52,306 nt of DNA. It comes from an uncultured Alphaproteobacteria bacterium. Lineage in GTDB: Bacteria > Pseudomonadota > Alphaproteobacteria > Rhodobacterales > Rhodobacteraceae. The DNA is taken from positions 1 through 52,306 of the forward strand of contig CABZEW010000013.1 in assembly GCA_902524845.1 (NCBI GenBank), read 5' to 3'. Within the stretch, counting starts at the first letter, position 1. The number at the start of each line of letters is the position of its first letter. Shown one piece after another: positions 1 through 9,082 of this stretch. Made by a program: the position numbers and the translations under genes. Below the pieces are notes generated by a model that made no database searches, was not told the DNA's origin, and was given only the letters and a program-made list of their open reading frames with translations.

Positions 1-452
1 CCTTCAGTTGTCTGAATATGGCAAGATATGGAATAGCCTGGGGAGTTATGGGCTCTGCTGAATTTTGTTGGCACGCAGCCAGAGATTATGGTCTCTCGAG
101 AAAACAATTTAACAAGCCTTTAGCAGCCACTCAATTATTTCAAAAAAAGTTGGCTGATATGCAAACTGAGATCACTTTGGGTTTACAGGGAGTGCTAAGG
201 CTAGGTAGGTTAATAGATGAAGGATTAGGTGCACCAGAGACAATAAGCCTTATGAAAAGAAACAATTGTGGTAAGGCACTCGAAATAGCCCGACAAGCAA
301 GAGATATGCATGGAGGGAATGGTATATCCTCTGAGTATGGTGTAATGCGTCATGCCCAGAATTTAGAGACTGTAAACACTTACGAAGGTACACATGATAT
401 ACATGCCCTCATTTTGGGTAGAGCTCAAACAGGTATTCAAGCCTTCTTCTAA
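1..452 (+). CDS. gcdH: Glutaryl-CoA dehydrogenase, C-terminal part (5' end outside window)
   Basis: FAD-dependent enzyme that oxidises and decarboxylates glutaryl-CoA to crotonyl-CoA in lysine/tryptophan breakdown. The reading frame is open from the left edge, so this is a partial gene with only the C-terminal helical domain present. Visible family signatures are [12 protein letters not shown] at the entry of the helical domain, [21 protein letters not shown], the FAD/CoA region [16 protein letters not shown], and [20 protein letters not shown], whose EGTHD carries the usual catalytic-base Glu region of GCDH. It ends one base before the stop of the convergent ABC permease gene. The GCDH subfamily call rests on these motifs; another short-chain acyl-CoA dehydrogenase is less likely. 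Confidence 0.9.
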   Translation, partial: FSCLNMARYGIAWGVMGSAEFCWHAARDYGLSRKQFNKPLAATQLFQKKLADMQTEITLGLQGVLRLGRLIDEGLGAPETISLMKRNNCGKALEIARQARDMHGGNGISSEYGVMRHAQNLETVNTYEGTHDIHALILGRAQTGIQAFF

Positions 453-1214
453 TTATGTTCGTAGGCGGTAGCCTGTTTTGAAAATAACGGCAATAATTGC
501 TAAACAAATCGTCATAAAGGATACTATAGCTATTAAAGACATGACTATGGGAATTTCTGATGTGCCAAAGAAACTCCATCTAAAACCGCTTATAAGATAA
601 AAAACAGGATTGAGAAGAGATACCTTTTGCCAAAATTCAGGTAACATGTCGATAGAGTAAAAGCTTCCTCCAAGAAATACTAATGGAGTTACAAGCAAAG
701 TGGGTATAATGCTTAGCTTCTCCCAGTTTTGTGCCCAAATACCAATTATAAAACCAAAAAGTGAAAAGGTGATCGCTGTCAAAATTATAAAAACTGCCAT
801 GATCAAAGGATATTTTATGTCATGGGTAACAAACAAATTGGATGTAAGAAAGATCATCAAGCCAATTATTGTGGATTTTGAAGCCGCGGCACCAACGTAA
901 CCAATGGTAGCTTCCAACGAAGAAACAGGTGCGGATAAGACTTCAAAAATAGAGCCAACGAATTTAGGAAAATAAATTCCAAAGGCAGCATTGTTTATAC
1001 TCTCAGTCATTAAGTAAAGCATTATTAATCCCGGAACTATAAATGACCCGTATGATACGCCATTAATTGTCTCAATTTTTGATCCAATTGCTGCTCCGAA
1101 TACCACAAAATAGAGAGAAGTGGTTATTATTGGCGCTACCAAGCTCTGAAATATCGTCCGTCTGAATCGAGACATTTCAAATCTATAAATGGTTATTGCC
1201 GCCTGAACGTTCAT
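453..1214 (-). CDS. ABC-2 type transporter permease (YadH-like)
   Basis: Integral inner-membrane subunit of an ABC exporter, 253 residues, close to the usual length of YadH-type permeases. It has about six hydrophobic segments, starting after an N-terminal amphipathic stretch, and the ABC-2 landmark PLVFLGGSFYSIDMLPEFWQ followed by NPVFYLISGFRW near the C-terminus. The start codon overlaps the end of the ATPase gene by 4 bases, so the two are translationally coupled and form one half-transporter pair. The substrate cannot be read from sequence. Its stop abuts the stop of the convergent glutaryl-CoA dehydrogenase gene with no gap. Confidence 0.88.
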   Translation of the reverse strand: MNVQAAITIYRFEMSRFRRTIFQSLVAPIITTSLYFVVFGAAIGSKIETINGVSYGSFIVPGLIMLYLMTESINNAAFGIYFPKFVGSIFEVLSAPVSSLEATIGYVGAAASKSTIIGLMIFLTSNLFVTHDIKYPLIMAVFIILTAITFSLFGFIIGIWAQNWEKLSIIPTLLVTPLVFLGGSFYSIDMLPEFWQKVSLLNPVFYLISGFRWSFFGTSEIPIVMSLIAIVSFMTICLAIIAVIFKTGYRLRT

Positions 1215-2128
1215 TGAGCTTTAACCAAGTCTAAAAATATATCCTCTAACGAGTTGTCTACCGTGTTGATCTCTGTAAAACCAATCCCTCTCTGTGAAAG
1301 CGAGTTGACTAAAGCTTGTAATTCATTCGAAGTATTGTTTATCCCAACAAGCTTCAGGGTCATACCATTTTCTATTATTGAAATCCTTTTATTTTCTTTG
1401 ATGAAAGAATGGTCATTTAGTTTTTTGTTCAATCTAATAAAAGTGGTTTTTTTACTAAATTCGCTCATGAGAGCGGTTTTGTTATTTACAAGGATTATTT
1501 CACCTGAGTTAATTATTCCTACTCTGTCTGCTAGCTGCTCTGCTTCCTCGATATAGTGAGTTGTAAGAATAATGGTGACGCCTTTCTTTTTTTGATCTTC
1601 TATGAGTTTCCAAATATCTCTTCTCAGTGATACATCAACCCCAGCTGTTGGTTCATCCAAAAATAATATTTTTGGTTCATGAGCCAAAGCTTTAGCTATC
1701 AGCAAGCGTCTTTTCATACCTCCTGATAGACCAAAAATCTGCTCATCTCTTTTATCGAAAAGTGACAAGGCCTTGAGAATATTCTCTATATGACCTTGGC
1801 TCTCTTTCAATCCAAAAAGACCTCTTGAAAATTGACATGAGTTATAAACACTCTCAAAACCATCCAAAGGTAATTCTTGAGGAACCAAACCAATTTGGTT
1901 TCTAGTCTCTTTGTAATGAGTAACAGTATTGAAACTATTAACTGTAATATTTCCACTAGATTGCCTACACAACCCGCATATCGCGGATATTAATGTTGTT
2001 TTCCCGGCTCCGTTTGGCCCCAGTAACGCAAAGATTTCACCCTTTTCAATCTCAAGCGAAACGTTATTTAAAGCTTTATACTTACCAAATGTTTTTGAGA
2101 CATTTTCAATAGAAATTAAATTTTTCAT
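1211..2128 (-). CDS. ABC transporter ATP-binding protein (YadG-like)
   Basis: Cytoplasmic ATPase of the exporter formed with the downstream permease; 305 residues. Walker A is GPNGAGKTT (about residues 37-45), the signature is LSGGMKRRL, Walker B is ILFLDEPTAGVD, and the H-loop is TTHYIEEAEQLADRVG. A C-terminal extension of about 90 residues after the nucleotide-binding domain matches the layout of the YadG/DrrA class. ATG start. It lies 3 bases downstream of the aldo/keto reductase gene on the same strand and overlaps the permease by 4 bases. Drug, polysaccharide or lipid export are all possible; nothing nearby decides. Confidence 0.9.
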   Translation of the reverse strand: MKNLISIENVSKTFGKYKALNNVSLEIEKGEIFALLGPNGAGKTTLISAICGLCRQSSGNITVNSFNTVTHYKETRNQIGLVPQELPLDGFESVYNSCQFSRGLFGLKESQGHIENILKALSLFDKRDEQIFGLSGGMKRRLLIAKALAHEPKILFLDEPTAGVDVSLRRDIWKLIEDQKKKGVTIILTTHYIEEAEQLADRVGIINSGEIILVNNKTALMSEFSKKTTFIRLNKKLNDHSFIKENKRISIIENGMTLKLVGINNTSNELQALVNSLSQRGIGFTEINTVDNSLEDIFLDLVKAQ

Positions 2129-2131
2129 TGA

Positions 2132-3178
2132 CTACATTGGCATCGGAATCTTTTTATAAATCTTATTAACTTCCACTAACATGTCCTCTTGGAGATATAT
2201 ATCTTTCCCTTTCAAAATCAACTTTAGTTGATCTACGTTTGAAGCGCCGAATATTACAGATCCCATAAATGATCTTGATCTACAAAAGCTAAGTGCTAGG
2301 TGAACCGGATCTAGCCCAAAGCTTTTAGATAGTTCAATATATTCCTTTATAGCTTTAGTAGAATTCGGAGTAACCCTTCCAAACATATCGGGAATTCTCG
2401 ACAGTCTTGAATTTTCTGGCACTTGACTATTAAGGTACTTCCCTGTGATCATTCCTCCAACCAGTGGTGAGTAAGATAAAAGCTTAATGTTTTCATGAAA
2501 GCACGTTTCGGCTAAATCAGTATCAAAAATTCTGCACAGCAGGCTATACTCATTTTGAATTGACGCAATTGAAAAGTCTTCATATTTTGCTGTTTCATTG
2601 GCAAACTGTACTGTCCCCCATGCTGTCTCGTTTGATAGTCCAATATATCTAATTTTTCCTTCTTTTTTGAGGGCATACAATTCCTTTACTACGAGCTCAA
2701 TATTTTCCCTCTCTACTTTGCTATCTTGGCTGGTAGGGTCGTAGTTCCAGTATTGTCTAAAATGATAACTACCTCTATTTGGCCAATGTAATTGATACAA
2801 GTCAATATAGTCAGTTTGTAGATTTTTAAGGCTACCTTCTATTGCTAATCGAATTTCTTTTGGAAAAATTCCTTTACCATTCCTGACATTTTTATACCCT
2901 TTACCGCTAATTTTGGTTGCAACCACCAAATCTTTTCTCTTTTGTGAATTTTTTCCGAGCCAATTGCCAAGGATTCTTTCAGTATCGCCGGTAGTTTCAG
3001 CTCTTAACGGACATACTGGGTACATTTCGGCAGTATCTATAAAATTGATACCGGCCTCTAAACTCATTTCTATTTGCTTGTGGGCATCGTTCTCATCAGT
3101 TTGCTCGCCCCAAGTCATTGTCCCCAAGCAAAAGTCTGTCACTTTTAATTGCGTATTACCCAAGTTTACAAATTTCAA
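2132..3178 (-). CDS. Aldo/keto reductase, Tas-like
   Basis: Predicted cytoplasmic NADP(H)-dependent oxidoreductase with a TIM-barrel fold; 348 residues, the length of the E. coli Tas family. The N-terminal GTMTWGEQTDENDAHKQ, INFIDTAEMYPV (catalytic Asp and Tyr region), the Lys in VATKISG and the His in LYQLHWPNRG give the AKR tetrad. The C-terminal GSVIFGASNVDQL is the usual cofactor-phosphate site. The best start is TTG at 3178: an AAGGACG Shine-Dalgarno lies about 8 bases upstream and no in-frame ATG matches the family start. Substrate unknown. Confidence 0.88.
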   Translation of the reverse strand: MKFVNLGNTQLKVTDFCLGTMTWGEQTDENDAHKQIEMSLEAGINFIDTAEMYPVCPLRAETTGDTERILGNWLGKNSQKRKDLVVATKISGKGYKNVRNGKGIFPKEIRLAIEGSLKNLQTDYIDLYQLHWPNRGSYHFRQYWNYDPTSQDSKVERENIELVVKELYALKKEGKIRYIGLSNETAWGTVQFANETAKYEDFSIASIQNEYSLLCRIFDTDLAETCFHENIKLLSYSPLVGGMITGKYLNSQVPENSRLSRIPDMFGRVTPNSTKAIKEYIELSKSFGLDPVHLALSFCRSRSFMGSVIFGASNVDQLKLILKGKDIYLQEDMLVEVNKIYKKIPMPM

Positions 3179-3247
3179 TTTTAACGTCCTTCACTAATTA
3201 ATTGGATATCTTTGTTATTTTAGATTTTAAGAATTGCCCTATAAGCT

Positions 3248-3276
3248 TTGACTATTAGTGCATAAACAATTATTTG
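3248..3276 (+). promoter_or_regulatory. Possible sigma-70-type promoter for sppA
   Basis: In the 136-base divergent gap between the aldo/keto reductase and sppA, TTGACT (3248-3253) is followed after 17 bases by TATTTG. The -35 is good but the -10 is poor, so this is only a candidate. It could drive the sppA-SDR-uvrC-pgsA-moaD-moaE run. Confidence 0.25.
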
Positions 3277-3314
3277 TAAAATGTTAACATTAAATTTCTT
3301 TTATGGGGTGAGCA

Positions 3315-4127
3315 ATGAGTGTGATTAGCGGTATCAGGAAATTTTTTCGGAAAAAACCACTAGTCGTGGTTATACGGCTAGATGGGGTCATTGGAGCTGT
3401 GAGTAGATTTGGGTCAGGGGGCTTGGATGACTCCAATACTCAAAAGTTATTAGAAAAAGCATTTGAATTTGAAAAGGCCAAAACGATTGCAATAAAAATC
3501 AATTCCCCTGGTGGGTCACCTACACAATCATCTCTAATTGCATCAAGGATCATAAAATTATCTGAAGAAAAAAAAATACCCGTCCTATGCTTTTGTGAAG
3601 ACGTTGCAGCTTCTGGAGGCTATTGGCTAGCTTGCGCTGGTAAAGAAATTTACTCGGATGTAAATTCAATAATAGGCTCTATTGGGGTTATCTCTGCAAG
3701 TTTTGGATTTTCAGAGCTTATATCAAGGTATGGAATTGAAAGAAGGGTATACACAGCTGGCGAAGAAAAGAGTATGCTAGACCCTTTTCAACCTGAAAAA
3801 GCAAGTGACGTGAAACGTCTGAAAGCCATCCAAAAAGCAATTTTTGAAAACTTTAAATCTTTTGTGTCTGAGCGTAGAGGCAAGAGGATACAGGGAAAAA
3901 AAATTTTTAATGGAGAAGTTTGGGATGCAGTGAGAGCAAAAGAACTTGGTCTCATTGATGGGATAGGAATAATGGAAGATATTTTGGAGGCAAAGTTTGG
4001 TAAAGATATCAAGCTCAAATATATTAATAAAAAGAAATCATTTTTGTCTCGGTTTAGTAGTTCACTGATAAATGAAATAAACACAAAAATTGTCGAAAAA
4101 CACTACTTCTCGAGATTTGGACTATGA
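3315..4127 (+). CDS. sppA: Signal peptide peptidase SppA-type S49 peptidase
   Basis: Serine protease of the ClpP-like S49 clan, short (67-kDa-half) form of 270 residues. The nucleophile is Ser100 in DVAASGGYWLACAG and the general base is Lys152 in GEEKSMLDP, the expected Ser/Lys dyad. KINSPGGSPT forms the oxyanion strand. No strong N-terminal membrane anchor is visible beyond a short hydrophobic stretch at residues 15-28, so membrane attachment is uncertain. ATG start preceded by GGGGTGAG. First gene of a plus-strand run and probably its transcription leader. Expected to degrade signal peptides or membrane fragments. Confidence 0.9.
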   Translation: MSVISGIRKFFRKKPLVVVIRLDGVIGAVSRFGSGGLDDSNTQKLLEKAFEFEKAKTIAIKINSPGGSPTQSSLIASRIIKLSEEKKIPVLCFCEDVAASGGYWLACAGKEIYSDVNSIIGSIGVISASFGFSELISRYGIERRVYTAGEEKSMLDPFQPEKASDVKRLKAIQKAIFENFKSFVSERRGKRIQGKKIFNGEVWDAVRAKELGLIDGIGIMEDILEAKFGKDIKLKYINKKKSFLSRFSSSLINEINTKIVEKHYFSRFGL

Positions 4128-4149
4128 GCTAACTTTAGGAAAAAATTTC

Positions 4150-4938
4150 TTGAAAGAAGAAAAAACAGCATTAGTAACGGGGGGAGCAAGAAGACTAGGG
4201 CGGGCTATTTCGAAAGAGTTGGCAACCTCTGGGTACAATGTTATAATCCATTATAACAGTTCTGAAGATGATGCATTTAGTATAAGAGAAGAACTGTTAG
4301 AATTTGGTGTCGACGTGCACCTTCTCCAGGCTGACCTGTTAAATGATACCGAGACACTTTCATTATTTGAAAAGTGTAAAAATCTGACGGACAAACCTGT
4401 AAATCTATTGATAAACAATGCTTCGATCTTTGAATACGACAATATAGAAACTGCGACCCTAGAAAGTTGGGATCGTCATCACAAGTCAAATCTTCAAGTA
4501 CCATTTTTCTTAACTCAAAAATTTGCTCAGCAGGCACCTGGTCCTGAGAGGCTTGAGAGTGGTGAGTTGGAAAGTAAATCTTGTATAATAAATATAATTG
4601 ATCAAAGAGTTCAGAACCTAACAACGGATTTTACAACTTACACTCTAGCCAAATCCGCTTTGTGGACTCTTACACGCATTTCGGCAAAAGCATTGGCTCC
4701 AAAAATAAGAGTGAACGCCATAGGACCAGGCCCAACTTTGAAAGCTGAATTTCAAAGTGTTTCAAATTATAAAAAGCAACGGCTTTCTACCCCGTTGAAA
4801 AGAGGTTCGAGTACATTCGAGATTTGTTCAACAATAAAATATTTTGCAGATAGTCCGAGTGTTAGTGGGCAACTAATATGTGTTGATGGTGGACAAAATT
4901 TGCAAACAATTAAAAAGACTGAAGAAATTGATTGGTAA
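4150..4938 (+). CDS. SDR-family oxidoreductase, pteridine-reductase (FolM/PTR1) type
   Basis: Short-chain dehydrogenase with N-terminal TGGARRLG, the Arg-rich loop typical of NADPH-dependent pteridine reductases. The usual SDR Ser is replaced by Asp (about residue 151), followed by Tyr164 and Lys168. That D-13-Y-4-K spacing is the PTR1 arrangement. It probably reduces dihydromonapterin/dihydrofolate-type pterins, but this is inferred from the motif. I place the start at TTG 4150, which has AGGA 9 bases upstream and puts the Rossmann strand at the N-terminus. A longer form from TTG 4090 would overlap sppA by 38 bases. uvrC follows after 18 bases. Confidence 0.8.
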   Translation: MKEEKTALVTGGARRLGRAISKELATSGYNVIIHYNSSEDDAFSIREELLEFGVDVHLLQADLLNDTETLSLFEKCKNLTDKPVNLLINNASIFEYDNIETATLESWDRHHKSNLQVPFFLTQKFAQQAPGPERLESGELESKSCIINIIDQRVQNLTTDFTTYTLAKSALWTLTRISAKALAPKIRVNAIGPGPTLKAEFQSVSNYKKQRLSTPLKRGSSTFEICSTIKYFADSPSVSGQLICVDGGQNLQTIKKTEEIDW

Positions 4939-4956
4939 ATTTGGAAGTTTTTACGA

Positions 4957-6813
4957 ATGATAAAAGGTGGATCAAATAGATTCTTGGAGGGAGAAAAGGT
5001 GGTTTCCTCTATTGTTAAGACGTTGCCCAGCAAACCAGGGGTTTATCGGATGCTCGATGATACCGGCAACGTTCTTTATGTAGGAAAAGCAAAAAATTTA
5101 AGAAACAGAGTCTCAAGTTACTCACGAGTGTCAGGGCACTCTCTTAGAATTGGCAGAATGATTTCCGCGACTAGAGACATGAATTTTTTTATAACTGAAA
5201 CTGAGCTAGAAGCGTTATTGTTAGAACAAAATCTGATAAAGAAATACAATCCACGGTACAATGTGCTTTTGAAAGACGATAAGAGCTTTCCTCAGATTGC
5301 AATTACTAGAAACAAACAGTTCCCACAAGTAACAAAATATCGAGGAAAAAAAGTCGATGGAGTAAAATATTTTGGTCCTTATGCTTCTGCGACTGCAGTT
5401 AATAATGCAGTTAATTATATACAGAAAATTTTCCAATTAAGAAATTGCAGAGATACCAATTTCTATGGACGGAGTCGAGCGTGCCTTTTACATTTTATAA
5501 ATAAATGCTCTGCTCCTTGTGTTGGAAAAATTTCTGAGCATGAATATGCAAGAACAGTAGATGAAGCAGAAAATTTTCTACTTGGCAAACATACTGAGAT
5601 AAAAGATAGCTTGCAAAGTGATATGCTAAAAGCAAGTAAAAGCTTGGATTTTGAAAGAGCTGCCTTTTATCGAGATCGGATAGAATTAATAGCGAAGATT
5701 CAATCGAGCCAAAACATCAATAATTTAAATGTTAAAGATGCTGACGTCATCGGTCTTTTTAAATTGGGAAATGAGGTCTGCGTACAAGTATTTTTTATTC
5801 GATCATATGAGAACAGAGGAAACCACGCATTTTTTCCTAAGACTGGGGGCGGAGCAGACGAGATAGAAATTATAGAGAGCTTCATTGCGCAATTTTATTC
5901 CACAAAAATTCCTGCTCGAGAAATACTCATATCGTTTTCTTTGAGAAGTAGTGAAGTCTTGCTAAAATTTCTTTCTGAAAGAAGGAAGTCTAAAGTTATA
6001 ATTAGATCTCCATCTAGAGGAAGAGTAAAAGATCTAATTAAAACTGCTGAAAAAAATGCGAAAGAAGCGTTAGAGAGGAAGATAGCCATGAAGGCTTCTC
6101 AGCAGTCTCTTTTTGACGAAGTTAAGACATGGCTAAAAATCGAAAATAAAATAAAAAAAATAGAGGTATATGATAATTCCCATATACAAGGTAGTTTCCC
6201 TATTGGTTGTCTAGTCGCTATAAATACAGAAGGCTATTCTAAATCAGATTATAGGAAATATAACATTAACGACAGTTCCATAAATCCAAAAGATGATTTG
6301 GCAATAATGGGGCATGTTTTTGAGCGAAGGTTTGGAAAGAAGAAAAATGAAAATCATGATGATTTTTCAAAAAATCTTCCAGATCTAATTGTCATTGATG
6401 GTGGTCGAAACCAAATGAATGTTGCCTCAGCGGTACTTAAAAAACACAAAATAGAAATTCCAATACTAGCAATTGCTAAGGGAGAGAAAAGGAACGAAGG
6501 AAGAGAAGACTTTTATTTTCAAGATAGAATTTTTAATTTTCCTTCTAGTAGTAGTCTGCTTTTCTTTTTTCAAAGAATTCGCGATGAAGTTCATAGGTTC
6601 GCTATCGGAGCTCATAGGCAGAAAAGATCTACGGGTATCAACAAAAGTGAACTTGACGAAGTTTATGGAATTGGGCCAAAGAAAAAAAAGGAATTATTGC
6701 AGCATTTTGGGTCTGCTAAGGAGGTAGGTAAGGCAAGTTTAAAAGATCTATTGGGTGTAAAAGGAATATCGAAAAATTCAGCTGAAATTATTTTCAATCA
6801 CTTTAATTCATGA
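4957..6813 (+). CDS. uvrC: UvrABC system protein C
   Basis: Dual-incision endonuclease of nucleotide excision repair; 618 residues, full length. In order: a GIY-YIG nuclease domain (GVY at 28-30, YVG at 41-43) for the 3' cut; a CxxxxxCxxxC-like region around RACLLHFINKCSAPCVG; a UVR motif (LDFERAAFYRDRIELI) for UvrB contact; an RNase-H-like domain with Asp406 in EVYDNSHIQG and Asp481 in VIDGGRNQMN for the 5' cut; and a C-terminal double helix-hairpin-helix (YGIGPKKKKELLQHFG). The start is ambiguous: ATG 4957, or GTG 4999 with a strong GGAGGGAG just upstream. Confidence 0.95.
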   Translation: MIKGGSNRFLEGEKVVSSIVKTLPSKPGVYRMLDDTGNVLYVGKAKNLRNRVSSYSRVSGHSLRIGRMISATRDMNFFITETELEALLLEQNLIKKYNPRYNVLLKDDKSFPQIAITRNKQFPQVTKYRGKKVDGVKYFGPYASATAVNNAVNYIQKIFQLRNCRDTNFYGRSRACLLHFINKCSAPCVGKISEHEYARTVDEAENFLLGKHTEIKDSLQSDMLKASKSLDFERAAFYRDRIELIAKIQSSQNINNLNVKDADVIGLFKLGNEVCVQVFFIRSYENRGNHAFFPKTGGGADEIEIIESFIAQFYSTKIPAREILISFSLRSSEVLLKFLSERRKSKVIIRSPSRGRVKDLIKTAEKNAKEALERKIAMKASQQSLFDEVKTWLKIENKIKKIEVYDNSHIQGSFPIGCLVAINTEGYSKSDYRKYNINDSSINPKDDLAIMGHVFERRFGKKKNENHDDFSKNLPDLIVIDGGRNQMNVASAVLKKHKIEIPILAIAKGEKRNEGREDFYFQDRIFNFPSSSSLLFFFQRIRDEVHRFAIGAHRQKRSTGINKSELDEVYGIGPKKKKELLQHFGSAKEVGKASLKDLLGVKGISKNSAEIIFNHFNS

Positions 6814-6828
6814 TATCACCATTAAGTC

Positions 6829-7401
6829 ATGTATAGCTACATACCAAACTTCCTGACTTTTCTCAGGCTTTTTGCTGCCCCAGTGTTAATCTTATATTTA
6901 ATCATAGATCAATCTTTTTCCGGTAAGTACTTCGGTTTGATAATCTTTATATTTATAATTTTGACCGACTTTTTTGACGGCTACTTGGCTAGAAAATTCA
7001 AAATAGAGAGTAATATTGGAAGAGTTTTTGACCCAATAGCAGATAAAATAATGGTTATCTTACTCTTTGCTTTTTTTCTTGGCATTAACTTAGACAATTC
7101 GGATAAATTATTTGTATCCTTGATGCTCATACTATTAATCACTAGAGAGATAATGATCTCAGGCTTGCGAGAATTCGTCAGTGCGAAAAGCGCCGATCTT
7201 AGTGTTACACAACTTGCTAAGTGGAAAACATTTTTTCAAACTGTGCTACTGATCTTTTTATTTTTTGACTATATATATATATTTCAAAGCACATTGATTA
7301 GTTGGTCAATTGACTTATTCTGCTTGGTAACGTGCCTTTTGACATGGTATACTGGGATGCAGTATATTTTCAAAGCTTTTGACACGGCAAACAATGGGTA
7401 A
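6829..7401 (+). CDS. pgsA: CDP-diacylglycerol--glycerol-3-phosphate 3-phosphatidyltransferase
   Basis: Integral membrane enzyme making phosphatidylglycerol-phosphate, the first committed step to PG and cardiolipin. 190 residues with about five or six membrane segments. The CDP-alcohol phosphotransferase motif is complete: DFFDGYLAR, eight residues, then GRVFDPIAD, giving all the metal-binding Asp residues. It sits 15 bases after uvrC and overlaps the likely moaD start by 8 bases, so it is cotranscribed with the molybdopterin genes. The order uvrC-pgsA-moaD-moaE is familiar from Rhodobacterales. Confidence 0.93.
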   Translation: MYSYIPNFLTFLRLFAAPVLILYLIIDQSFSGKYFGLIIFIFIILTDFFDGYLARKFKIESNIGRVFDPIADKIMVILLFAFFLGINLDNSDKLFVSLMLILLITREIMISGLREFVSAKSADLSVTQLAKWKTFFQTVLLIFLFFDYIYIFQSTLISWSIDLFCLVTCLLTWYTGMQYIFKAFDTANNG

Positions 7402-7651
7402 AGTTAGACTAAAATATTTTTCAAGAATTCGGGAGATAATTGGTAAACCCTCGGAGCTAATTGAAATAAAATCAAAGAATCTTCAGGACCTGATTGAGGA
7501 GTTGCAGTCAATGGGTGAACAATACTCGGTTTTAAAAGGAGAGAACTTTGCTGTTTACTCTGCCGTAGATCAGAATATGGTAACAGACGTTAAAGCCTCT
7601 ATTAAAGGTGCAACAGAGATCGCCTTTTTTCCCCCTATGACTGGGGGATAG
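7394..7651 (+). CDS. moaD: Molybdopterin synthase sulfur-carrier subunit MoaD
   Basis: Small ubiquitin-fold protein of about 85 residues ending in the required Gly-Gly (PPMTGG), which is adenylated and thiocarboxylated to donate sulfur to precursor Z. The N-terminus VRLKYFSRIREIIGKP is the normal first strand and helix of MoaD. ATG 7394 overlaps the end of pgsA by 8 bases; an in-frame ATG at 7379 would add five residues with no homology. Its partner MoaE follows after 4 bases. Confidence 0.92.
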   Translation: MGKVRLKYFSRIREIIGKPSELIEIKSKNLQDLIEELQSMGEQYSVLKGENFAVYSAVDQNMVTDVKASIKGATEIAFFPPMTGG

Positions 7652-7655
7652 ATCT

Positions 7656-8081
7656 ATGGATAATAAGATAATTGTACGGGTTCAAGAGCCCGATTTTGAT
7701 CTAAATTTAGAAATGGAAGCTTTAAAGTTGAAGACAAAAAAAGCAGGAGCCGTTGTGTTCTTTGTTGGGAAAGTTAGAGACCTTGAAGACGATAAATTAC
7801 AATACCTAGAAATAGAATCTTTTGAGGAGCTGGCGAAAAGGCAAATAGAAGAGATATGTGATAATGCCGCAAATACATGGGATTTAGAATATATTTTGGT
7901 AAAACATCGATTTGGAAGATTAAAATTAAATGATAACATTGTCCTTGTAATTACATCTTCTAAGCATCGTGAGAACGCTTATGAGGCCTCAAGACATATA
8001 ATGGAATATCTTAAAAGCAATGTGCCATTTTGGAAAAAAGAAGTTGCAAATAATACCGAAAACTGGGTGGAGAATTCTTAG
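7656..8081 (+). CDS. moaE: Molybdopterin synthase catalytic subunit MoaE
   Basis: Large subunit of molybdopterin synthase, 141 residues; with MoaD it converts cyclic pyranopterin monophosphate to molybdopterin. Typical features are GAVVFFVGKVRD near the N-terminus, YLEIESFEELAKRQIEEI, VKHRFGRLKLNDNIVLVITSSKHRENAYEAS, and the active-site Lys in PFWKKE. The conserved Arg/His loop is present. It ends the plus-strand run, 13 bases before the stop of convergent ubiA. moaB further along belongs to the same pathway. Confidence 0.93.
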   Translation: MDNKIIVRVQEPDFDLNLEMEALKLKTKKAGAVVFFVGKVRDLEDDKLQYLEIESFEELAKRQIEEICDNAANTWDLEYILVKHRFGRLKLNDNIVLVITSSKHRENAYEASRHIMEYLKSNVPFWKKEVANNTENWVENS

Positions 8082-8094
8082 ATTTTCTGGTCAT

Positions 8095-9054
8095 CTACAA
8101 AATTTTAATTGAAGTAGCCAAAATCAAGAAAACTGTCAGCACCAGTCCAGCTGTTCTGTTTGATTTGAAAGTATCAAGACAATTTACAGGGTTTCTGTGG
8201 TCCAATCTTAAAAGTTGGAAGGTTAAGTGTAAAGAGAAGAGAAATATACCGCACGCTAGAATAAAAATTTGAATAAAATCTCCATTGGATAAGAAATAAA
8301 AAATAGGTCCTACAGTTACAACGATAAAACCAATAAGTATCGATAGATACCGCTTTGGGTTGGCTTCAAACAAGATACCAGTAGATTTTATTCCAACTTC
8401 CTTATCATCTTCTATATCCTGAAATGAATAAATGGTGTCATAAAATATCGTCCATGCAATAGCAGAGATATACAAACCAATACAAAAGTAATCTAGCGTG
8501 CCACTATTAGCAGCGTAAGCCAGTAATATGCCCCAGTTAAAAGATATGCCTAAAAAAAATTGCGGCCAGTATGTGAACCTTTTAGCAAAGGGGTAAACTA
8601 TAACGGTTATAACAGACAGAAGCCCCAAAATTATTGCCAATCTGTTGAAAGTTATCAATATTGCTAATGCTAAGCTACACTGTAAAATGAGCCATAAAAA
8701 TGCCTGCGGTTTTGAAACGTGACCAGCAGGAATGGGTCTGTTTTTTGTCCGTAATACCTTTGCATCAAGCTTCGCATCAGTAATGTCGTTCCAAGTACAC
8801 CCTGCACCCCTCATAAGAAGACCACCTATATAGCAAGCTATCAATACATAAAAAGAGTTGCCACTCAATAGTGTCGGATCCACGTTAGTTGATAAAAAAA
8901 TCCCCCACCAGCAAGGAATTATCAGCAACCAAGATCCGATTGGTCTATCTAACCGACTTAACTTAAAATAAGGACGGAGTCCCTTAGGGATATATAAATC
9001 TACCCAATTATTTGATTGTGCGTCTATTAGCCTGTCATTAAAAAATTTATGCAT
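8095..9054 (-). CDS. ubiA: 4-hydroxybenzoate polyprenyltransferase
   Basis: Membrane prenyltransferase attaching the polyprenyl tail to 4-hydroxybenzoate in ubiquinone synthesis. 319 residues, about eight or nine membrane helices. The first Asp-rich motif is NDITDAKLDAKV followed by RTKNRPIPAG; the second is YDTIYSFQDIEDDKEVG. The N-terminal SRLDRPIGSWLLIIPCWWG is typical of proteobacterial UbiA. ATG start; only 28 bases separate it from divergent rsmE, so the two promoters must overlap each other or the coding ends. Confidence 0.93.
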   Translation of the reverse strand: MHKFFNDRLIDAQSNNWVDLYIPKGLRPYFKLSRLDRPIGSWLLIIPCWWGIFLSTNVDPTLLSGNSFYVLIACYIGGLLMRGAGCTWNDITDAKLDAKVLRTKNRPIPAGHVSKPQAFLWLILQCSLALAILITFNRLAIILGLLSVITVIVYPFAKRFTYWPQFFLGISFNWGILLAYAANSGTLDYFCIGLYISAIAWTIFYDTIYSFQDIEDDKEVGIKSTGILFEANPKRYLSILIGFIVVTVGPIFYFLSNGDFIQIFILACGIFLFSLHLTFQLLRLDHRNPVNCLDTFKSNRTAGLVLTVFLILATSIKIL

Positions 9055-9082
9055 TTAAGATCATTCATGATAATTAATCGTT

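Noticed and set aside
9059-9070. ATCAT-TC-ATGAT repeat between ubiA and rsmE as an operator
   Set aside because: Only 5-base arms in a 28-base gap; too weak to support.
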